Of a DNA stretch of 64,000 nucleotides, positions 56,501 through 64,000 are shown in pieces (within the stretch, counting starts at the first letter, position 1; every line of letters begins with the position of its first letter). Origin of the DNA: Pisolithus tinctorius (lineage: Eukaryota > Basidiomycota > Agaricomycetes > Boletales > Pisolithaceae); assembly GCA_024663395.1 (NCBI GenBank), contig JANFAH010000122.1, positions 21,823-85,822 on the forward strand, given 5' to 3'. The translations under genes and the position numbers were made by a program. The notes under the pieces are model-generated. The model had not been told where the DNA came from. It searched no databases and saw nothing but the letters and a program-made list of their open reading frames with translations.

Positions 56501-56959
56501 GGTATGAACACACAAGTTTACCGCAGGAACCCATGACCGCCGCCGCATGGGGGACACTTCGAATGACTCCGCGATGGTTTGCTCTGCACCTCGTCGAAAC
56601 ACAACAGCTGCGTTCTGAGCGCGGATAAGATAGCTGACAACATCTATATAACGGAGTCAGCACGAGCAAAAGATGCCTTGCGACATACAGTACATACCTC
56701 CTGCTGTCATAGATTCCAGCTGAGACGCCACACAACTTTCTTCTAACTGATGAAAACAAATCGCCTCGCAGAGATTTCTCAACAACTTCTTCGTGCATTC
56801 CCAATGAGTTTTTGCAAGATGATCGAGGTTCCTATCAAACTCGAATGCCGAGTCGCGTACTGCTTCGGATAGAGCAAGATCATTGAAGTGAGAATGGTCA
56901 TCTCCGTTAGGAAGTTGCAGAGGACAAAAAACATGCGTGACTTTGTACTGCAATGTCAT
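47589..56959 (-). CDS. Giant DUF3638/DUF3645 protein, possible SF2-like ATPase
   Basis: About 9.4 kb with many short introns and a predicted product near 2,900 residues. The N-terminus is at about 56,959 (MTLQYKVTHVFCPLQLPNGD; an upstream ATG at 57,040 is an alternative). Following blocks are NAAVVFRRGAEQTIAESF, CGKLVCSYPGPAIAVPN, RYITELLTGILRAVGKPADV and KISRRLTKLGDSAP. DUF3638 lies near 50,950-50,370 (VQADVASEMI, LQLNMGEGKSSVIVPATASV, MRERGILVVQPEHILSFKLL). DUF3645 lies near 49,750-49,600 (YRAKDMPAPRAEFGHPDVAI). Then come YLDDAHTRGTDIKFP, LVQGMT...MRKLGHGHSIMFF, a Glu/Arg-rich linker, and an end at DGFIAPAHRPLKAPIN. Two places (near 52,440 and 51,830) look frame-shifted, so the gene may be damaged. 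The function is unknown in the family. Confidence 0.75.
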
Positions 56960-57674
56960 GTATTTATTTGAAGGGCGAGCTCGTTCAGCGGCCAGTAGCA
57001 AACGGATGGGCAACCTTAGGGAATTAGACGTGAGAGGCAATGAACAGCACGCACTACCCTGAGTTTATATACGTCTGGTTCGGCCTTGAGGCTGTTCACT
57101 TCTAATAGGTCGACGTTTGCGGTGCAACTGTATAAGGAAGAACTCACGTTAATAGAAGCATGGTGAAAGAACGTACACCGCTGACTCGTTTTCGCCAGCC
57201 GACATGGACAGAGTCCACTCATTCTTAATTATCGTGATTGAGGTAAGTCCAATTCTTCTCTTTGAGCGCGAGTTCGTATGCCACGGGAACCCTGGAAAGG
57301 CGTGCGCTGACCGTCTTTCAAACACGATCCCCGTGTGTGGCAGTAGTATCTCGTGGTGGACATGCGGAGGAAGGCCTGGAGTCAGGGTTAGGGTACGCCT
57401 AATGCGAGACGATCCCCCGCTCGCTGAGAAAGAGCATGCTGCTCAACATAACACCTGTCCTGTGTAGATGTATGTACTGAATGTACATGCACAGGCTTCG
57501 TCTTGCAGCAAAAGCTCAGCGCTGGGATGTCCTGAGGTACACACTATCATAATTACATAAGCACCCGATTTCAAGTCGGCCTACAGGAAGTACCGCTAGT
57601 CCCATGATCAGACTTCCTTTGTGTGATGCCATAACCCACAACCCACAAGAGAAAAATGAACCTACTTGGATCAT
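56960..57674. other. Intergenic region between the DUF3638 and ankyrin-MYND genes
   Basis: About 0.7 kb without a recognised gene. It carries the presumed DUF3638 promoter and one isolated CAGGGTTAGGGTACG telomere-like match near 57,384. Minus frames at 57,222-57,016 may be an upstream non-conserved exon. Confidence 0.35.
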
Positions 57675-59068
57675 TTAGAACGGCTGCTCGGCAAGTACCT
57701 CCGACACCTTCACCACGAGTTCATCTCTCCTTCTCAATTCGGCTGCGAAATATGCCTTGTGACCATTCGTCCCACCTACACCTTTGCTCCTCACAGTCTG
57801 CGCGATAGTATCGTATGCCTCAGGACCTGTGTTTCGTGGACAATGCATGTGAAGTCCCGCTGCCGATTATAGATCAGTAGACCTGTTGTAGACGACAATG
57901 GAACCTGGATCTTGATGATCATACGTCGGTTTTCAGGCGATAGCATTTGAGTCCCAGGTCTTTCTGCGCTTTTTCCACTTCTCGACAGACCAAGGTACCC
58001 CCGCGCGAAATCAGCTGTTGAGTAGGCCACCGTATCGTCGTAGAACTGAGGCTTTAAAGTAACAGTCGTCGATGGCGAGAAAGCATGACAATTGGGCCGA
58101 TGAGTAGACCAGTGCGCTCCTTCGTGGCCTACATGAGTCGAACTTGTAGAGAGAAAACAAGTATCTCACTTTGGCATTCAACAGAGCAGTAACGGACCGT
58201 GTGACATCTTGCGCATTGTCTTAGACCGCTCTGCTCGGTCCGACAGTTTTCACACCGCTTCCTCGCTTCGCACGGTGCAGGCCCCGCCCCTGCTTGCTTT
58301 CTCTCCCATTTTCTGATCGTAGCTGTTACCTCAGCACCGAAAACGACATACATCTTTTTCGGTGAATCTCCGTTTGCATCCTCGACGTCCATTTTTGCTC
58401 CATGTTCCATAAGTAAGTCCGTGAGCTCTGCATCTCCACCCTGCAGTGCGAAAAACAGTGGAACTTCGCCATAGCGATTCTGAGAATTTGCATTTGCACC
58501 GCGCTGCAGCAGGAGCTTCGCAAATTGCAGTTTGATATCTGGCGGGGTACATGCATGATGGAGTGCTGTGTGACCAGCGATATCTGGCACGTCAAGTGGC
58601 GCGCCAGACTGGACAAGGTATTCCACGATTTTGAAGTGCTCCGGATTGCAGGGAGGGAAGCAATGGTGTCTATTGACCCCAAGCACTGCTAGAGAAACGT
58701 ACCCAAGTTGGAAGGGAGTCTCTGTGCCCTTAATGTCCGGTGCGTCGGCCCTTGACAATACCTTCAGTAGTTGGTGAGTCGACGCTCACATCAAAACGAT
58801 CACAACAGCCATTCACCTCTTTCACAGCATCCAATGAGTGTCCCATCATACATGCCCTTGCGAGCGGCGAGAGTTTGAACAGATCAAGCATTGCCCATGC
58901 TATGGGTAGTCGGTTAGTCAGCAGTCCAATAGAAACTTCAGCAAGTCCGGCCAGGAAATGGGAGGCATCAATCAATGTAAGCTACGCACCTGTTTGGAAC
59001 ATCTGTCGAAGCTGGTTGCCGCCCATTTGTGAACTGATGAACCCCGGTTGATCAAGTATGCTTTGCAT
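57675..59068 (-). CDS. Ankyrin-repeat protein with C-terminal MYND zinc finger
   Basis: Exon 1 (from about 59,068, MQSILDQPGFISSQMGG) ends at a GTGCGT donor, and an 89-nt intron leads to AWAMLDLFKLSPLARACMMG. Ankyrin repeats follow (GHTALHHACTPPDIKLQFAK, LLLQRGANANSQNRYGEVPL, LTDLLMEHGAKMDVEDANGD), then MYND: CENC, CARCHTVRYCSVECQ, and across a short intron SHEGAHWSTHRPNC, completing the zinc ligands. The end is YFAAELRRRDELVVKVSEVL followed by AEQPF and a stop. The frame shifts near 58,790 and near 57,835 (before GPEAYDTIAQTVRSKG), so the gene may be a recent pseudogene. MYND fingers mediate protein contacts. The partner is unknown. Confidence 0.72.
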
Positions 59069-60356
59069 GTCAGCGGTAATAGCAAGTCCGCCGTCATTAA
59101 TATTCTGTTTCTCTGTAGGGTCTAAGGATATTGAGGGTATGCATTGGAACGCAATGCGCCTTACGAGAACGCATGATAAATCTACAGAACGAGTTTAAAA
59201 TTGTGAACAAAAAGAGCCAGTACTTGGCTATATGCTGTGGGATCGCACCTGGCAGGTAAAAGAAAGGACTTCAAGTTGCCTGAGTTCGGTTGAAGAAAGT
59301 CAAGAGAGAAATCGCGGACGACTCTCTGCTCGGTGAGAGGCAAACACGTGCCTCGTCAGATTTCGACCGTCGGCCCGCTGGTAACATCATGCCATGCGCT
59401 AGGCTGCCGGAGGGGACCTTTCCGACGTGTCTGCAAGTAAGTAGACATGGGGGACGCAATTCCTCCCACCATAGCCCATACTCAGACAAGGGCATCAGAA
59501 ATGTGCACTGCCAACATGATGCTCCATGTACCTCAGCAATGCCAGGGCGGCGGCGAAAGACGCGCCCAAGGCTTCTCACACAATATACCCCATTGCAACG
59601 ACTCACAAGGCTATCAACAAGGATTACTCAACTTGTGCTACATGTGTACTGGGGTACCCGAGCTCCACCCTGAACGCTTGACTAGGGGTGTTTAAGCGAC
59701 AAGGCTACTAGCGAACCATTCTGATACTTCCCCGCAGCGCCTGCGCACGATGAAAGTAGGTATTGACATCCTCGTTCCCTGTTGGATGGGGTTAATGAGA
59801 TGCGAACAACGAAGCGGAAGTCTGATCGGCTGGTGGTGAAACGTCCAATTCCAGAATCGCATATATTTCAGCGGCGGGAATGCTGTCCCGATCTACTTGT
59901 GATGTGAAGTTCCTGTGCGTTCTGTCATGCTCGGGCGCTTGGACTGCTGACAAGTACACAGGCTGTCAGTTTCACCACCATTTCTACTTTCCAACTGAAC
60001 CAGACATTGTACAGGTCCCTTGCGGCTCGTGTCCCAAAGAACTTGTCGAAAGGTAACTACCTGTAACGGTTTAGACAGGTATGTTATGTAAATTTTTCGG
60101 ATTATCGCCCCGTTACCTACGGACGGACTTGCCTGCAGGTTCTAGTGAGGCTGTTCTCGGCCTTAATACATCAGGATCGTTCCCGGTCTAGCACTTATGA
60201 GTGATGTCCATTCCCTTTTTGTACACCCCCTCTGAGAACGTACACGCCGCAGATAAGCAATAGTGCGTGTCTCACTTGTCCCTTTCCCTTTCCCTTTCCC
60301 TTTCCCGTGGTGTCACCTCATCATTGCATGCCTCGAGTCCCTCGTCGCTGCTGACG
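59069..60356. other. Intergenic region
   Basis: No recognised gene; frames near 59,290-59,695 on both strands are not convincing. A pyrimidine hexamer repeat (about five CCCTTT units, 60,279-60,305) lies 52 bp before the transporter ATG and may be a promoter element. Confidence 0.4.
60279..60305 (+). promoter_or_regulatory. CCCTTT pyrimidine tract upstream of MFS gene 2
   Basis: Tandem CCCTTT units just ahead of the start codon resemble CT-rich promoter tracts of filamentous fungi, which often lie at the transcription start. Confidence 0.45.
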
Positions 60357-62692
60357 ATGTTCAACGCCTATGGCTCAGGTTCACGTATCGACGTCACGCA
60401 TGACGAGCGTATGTACAATCAACGTGGATGTTTCCCGCAGTCAGGCAGGCGCACAAGATGTATAGGGTTCGTGCCAGAAACCCCTTCTGCTGATGATACA
60501 TAGTCTGATCGGAGCTCAGAGGTGTCACCCTGAACTTGGAAAACCCGCTGCGGGGTATTGCTCATGAGCACCTTATGACGGAGGTCGAAATATTCGCTCG
60601 AGAAAGGGGGTTGATGCATATACTTGGCGAATTGAAAAAAGGTGCTCTTCTCGCCCAGGACTCTCAAGGTGACTACATGCTTCGTTGTCCTTGCTCCCTT
60701 GTCATTGACTGTGCATGTTCACAGCCTACAAGCGCTATAGTATCTATTCGGACACAGATATCAAGTGTTTGGAGGACGAGGTGCACCACAAGTGGTCTCA
60801 AACTGGCGCGCTCTACTACGTGGGTCTCGTACTTGACGGACGCGGCAGCATCAATTACCTAACGCTACACAGGTGGTTGTTATGTCCTCACTGGCTGCTG
60901 CAATCCAGGGCATGGATGAAACTGTGGTCAATGGCGCTCAACTACTGTACGCCAAACAATTTGGTATTTACTCTGCTAGTGGTACGTTTTATGCCTCATT
61001 TTTCCGCCACTTCCTAATCAAACTTTAGCGCTCCCAAGTCGTGAAAGTTGGTTGGTTGGTGTCGTTAATTCTGCACCGTATCTGTAGGCCATGGTTACAC
61101 GTTTCCCATCCCCACACGCTTATGCTCCCGGACCAGATGCTGCGCAACATTTTCATGCTGGTTGACCTATCCAATGAACCAATGGCTTGGACGGAGGAAG
61201 ACCATATTCGTCACTTGTTTGATCTCATTCGTCACCTGTGTCTGGTCTGCCTTGACTGGTAGCTGGTGGCATCTCTTCATCGCAAGATTTTTCCTTGGTG
61301 TCGGCATTGGTCCAAAGTCTGCAACAGTCCCAGTGTATGCTGCAGAATGTTCCCCGGCCGCAATCCGTGGAGCACTTGTCATGATGTGGCAAATGTGGAC
61401 AGCGTTTGGCATCTTTCTGGGCACTTTGGTTGATCTTGCCTTCTACTATATTCCAAATCGAGGTGGTATCGAAGGTCTCAACTGGCGCTTGATGCTCGCC
61501 GCTGCAGGTATCCCTGGGCTGATAGTCTGCCTACAAGCCCCATTTGCACCGGAGTCTCCTCGTTGGCTGATCAGTAAGGGTCGCTACGAGGACGCCTTCA
61601 ATGAACTCTGTCGCCTTCGTTTTTCGCGCGTGCAGGCTGCGCGTGATTTGTATTATATCCATGTCTTGTTGGAAGCAGAAAACGAGATGAAAAAAGGCAG
61701 GAATCGTGTGGTAGAAATGTTCACGATTCCACGGAACAGGAACGCGGCGTTGGCAAGTTGGATAGTTATGTTTGCTCAACAATTCTGCGGGGTAAACGTG
61801 ATCGGCGCGTCTGATTCCATCCTTTTTTGGCCGTAGTCTCATCGTTTTTTAGCATACTATTCATCAAATATATTCTCCCAGTCGGGCTTCTCAGACCCTG
61901 CCGCCCTGGCAGCGTCGCTCGGCTTTGGGGCCTTGAACTGGCTATTCGCTCTCCCCGCTGTCTTCACGGTGGGTTCACTTATGAAGTAGTTGCATGGTGT
62001 TTCATTGATCCATCCGGTAGATTGATACCTTTGGACGCCGTAATTTACTCCTGACCACTTTCCCGTGCATGGCCATCTGTTTATTGATAACCGGATCTGC
62101 TTTCTGGATTACTTCTAAGAATGGACGGCTTGCGGGTGTCACCATAGGAATGTGTAAGCTCCCGGCATTTACAGGCATCCCAATAACTCACGTTCTTCAA
62201 GATCTCTTTACTATATTCTATTCTCCTGGAGAAGGCCCCGTTCCATTCGTCTACTCCGCCGAGGCGTTCCCCTTGTATATTCGAGATATTGGCATGTCCT
62301 TTGCAACGGCAACGACATGGTTCTGGAATTTCACGCTATCCGTCACGTGGCCCTCGATGTCAAATGCATTCAAACCTCAAGGTGCTTTTGGGTGGTATGC
62401 GGCATGGTGCATGATTCTTTGGGTTCTCATCCTCCTGTTCGTGCGGGAGACCAAGGGAAAAACTCTCGAGGAACTGGATCAAGTCTTCTCGATACCCGCC
62501 AAGACACATGCTATTTACGGGATCAAACAGATCATGTATGGAATCAAGAAGTATTTCTTGTTTCAGAGCCCACCCCCGGTAGATCTTTACGAGATGGCAG
62601 TGGAAAACGAGAAGTGTGCTGCCAGGCGTGAGGGTCCCCAGAATCATGTACAGTATTCCCAGCTTCGATCGGACGGGCAGTTTAAGAGATAG
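60357..62692 (+). CDS. MFS sugar transporter (sugar porter family)
   Basis: Exon 1 (60,357-60,408) encodes MFNAYGSGSRIDVTHDER and joins in frame to exon 2 at 60,522 (VTLNLENPLRGIAHEHL ... LKKGALLAQ). Later blocks are AAAIQGMDETVVNGAQLLYA, SRESWLVGVVNSAPYL, NQWLGRRKTIF (G-R-R loop), FIARFFLGVGIGPKSATVPV with YAAECSPAAIRGALVMMWQM (the P-E-S and R-G motifs of the central loop), PESPRWLISKGRYEDAF, VMFAQQFCGVNVI, DTFGRRNLLL and EGPVPFVYSAEAFPLYIRDI, ending ETKGKTLEELDQVFS plus a soluble tail. These are sugar-porter signatures (PESPR, GRR repeats, PETKG-like). About 12 helices in the plasma membrane and proton-coupled sugar uptake are expected. The intron after VNVI (61,819 to about 61,849) begins GCGCGT rather than GT. 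Confidence 0.88.
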
Positions 62693-64000
62693 CGCTGACT
62701 TGATAGGCATTGCAGATGATGATTGGTCTACTTACGATGACGATACAATGCACTGTATTTGTAGTTCTTCGTGTCTCTTGTCGGCGTGATTGTTGATACC
62801 TTACACGCGCAGACAACGCGACGCTTCCCCATCGCTGCTACCCCTGTCGCCGTCGTGCCACTGGCAGTCGATCACTGAGATGTCCATGATAGTGGTAAGT
62901 CAAGACACATCCGGGCACTCAGAATAAGGCCTAGTTGCCTTGCAAGCAAGGTTTCTACCGGGGTCATAATTGCGTGGGAGCCAACTCACCACAGAAATTC
63001 TTTCCATTTCCGGACCTCCGTGTGAACATTGAGGGTCCAAGGGTCCAATACCGAGAATACTTCATTAGCGACCAATGCACAACTGCGGGAACTCGACAGA
63101 AAAGTCTATTGTACAGTCCATCAGCGAGAATACATCATACGCATTGAACACACAACTGCGAGAACTCAACATACCTTATTGTAGTGTCCGACAGCGAGAA
63201 TACATCTTAGGCGCCCGATGGACAACTGTGAGAACTCGACAGAAAATTACAGTCACCTTGTTTACAAGGTCACTCCACCCCGAAATTTGTAACGTTTTTT
63301 TGGTCAGCCGCAATTATCATATTTTGGGTCTCAGCACTGTACTCCGCTGCTCCGCGACTCCGAAGTGGGTGAACGGGCTCGATTTCGTCACAGTCCAGCA
63401 TGTTCCTGTCTGTTGCTTTGCGTACGGGTGCGAGCGCGGTAAACAAGGTGCCTGCCGTGCAAAACGGCCTTATTCTAGTACTACATGGAACCTGTGAAAG
63501 CCGGTAAGTAAGACGCAAGCATGGCAAAAGCAAGGTTAGCGCCGACGCAGGCGGCACTTCCCGAGTAACTGGGAGTATTAGGTATGGCCTCTGTAAGCGG
63601 CATCTTCTCCGACTCTTGAAGGGGCTTCCCGATCAGTTTTCGAAGGTGTAGAGGAAAATCTGCCCTGCGTCAATTGGTCACCCACACGTGGACAAGATCC
63701 TCGGTGTCAACTTTATCAACTATACGGCATATGGAAAATCAGTGGTTGGGAGATACATGGGCAGTGGCTTACGTCGGGGTCATTTTGCAGATGCACTGAA
63801 TAAGACAATAGCTTGCAAGTCCATGGAATCCACCTCGAGGCATAATACGAAATGTAGAAGTCACTTTTGTTTCGAAACACTCGTCGTTTATTGGTCCAAG
63901 TTGCTTCGCGAGCAACTCGGACCCATAAATCGGCAAGTGGCCGGTCCTGCAAGTGACAGGATTCAGCAGCTGAATAGAGGTGAGTATTGAAAGGTTGGGA
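62693..64000. other. Intergenic tail of the window
   Basis: No gene was recognised. A three-unit repeat of about 70 bp lies at 63,050-63,260, followed by a near-palindrome (63,252-63,273). A plus frame at 63,688-63,990 is open at the end of the window without a known pattern. Confidence 0.4.
63050..63260 (+). repeat. About 70-bp tandem repeat (three units)
   Basis: Each unit starts CGAGAATAC(A/T)TC and contains ACAACTG(C/T)G(A/G)GAACTC and ACAG near its end. The units differ by point changes and small indels. Confidence 0.7.

Noticed and set aside
57380..57395. GGGTTAGGG near 57,384 as an interstitial telomere
   Set aside because: It is only about one and a half units in single-copy sequence and can arise by chance.
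59290..59695. Overlapping ORFs on both strands
   Set aside because: No domain, no intron signals and no consistent coding pattern; they are probably chance frames.
37640..64000. tRNA genes
   Set aside because: I scanned for GGTTCGA-type T-loops with matching acceptor stems and found none that paired.

Overview
The window comes from a fungal nuclear genome, most likely an Agaricomycete basidiomycete. The evidence is dense short introns (about 50-60 nt, GT...AG), Agaricomycete-type MFS transporters, a very large DUF3638/DUF3645 protein, an ankyrin-MYND gene, and Plavaka, CACTA, PIF/Harbinger and Gypsy-chromovirus transposons of types common in mushroom-forming fungi. The species cannot be named from the sequence.

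The window has two halves. Bases 1 to about 37,600 are a transposon graveyard that is almost free of CpG and rich in TpG/CpA. From about 37,640 to the end CpG is frequent and host genes appear. The left half is a nested set of decayed elements: a Ty3/Gypsy chromovirus (267-5217, minus), CACTA/Tnp2 remnants (6724-7516 and 26,668-28,690, minus), a kinase-like fragment, a Penelope-like reverse transcriptase (about 20,260-21,357), a PIF/Harbinger element with both ends and a TGA target duplication (22,407-25,518), and a Plavaka transposase (29,333 to about 33,990, minus). Three LTR-like families invade them. R1 is about 1.85 kb, begins TGTCACAC, ends GACTCACA and has 4-bp target duplications. R2 is about 735 bp and R3 about 394 bp. 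Several minisatellites fill the gaps. R1 carries an unrecognised open reading frame of more than 200 codons that recurs in five copies.

The right half holds an MFS transporter (38,228-40,546), a pair of small related membrane-protein genes (41,744-43,612), an Rtt106-type histone chaperone (43,845-45,470, minus), a decayed inverted duplicate (about 46,460-47,190) of sequences found at 56-59 kb, the giant DUF3638/DUF3645 gene (47,589 to about 56,959, minus), an ankyrin-MYND gene (57,675 to about 59,068, minus) and a second MFS sugar transporter (60,357-62,692).

The host genes do not form an obvious pathway. Two carbohydrate-type transporters flank a chromatin chaperone and an ankyrin-MYND/DUF3638 neighbour pair. 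That pair looks partly broken by frame shifts and has left an intron-retaining duplicate nearby. Several transposon genes have a TGA stop where the family has a CGA arginine, as expected from CpG cytosine deamination. No tRNA, rRNA or CRISPR array was seen.
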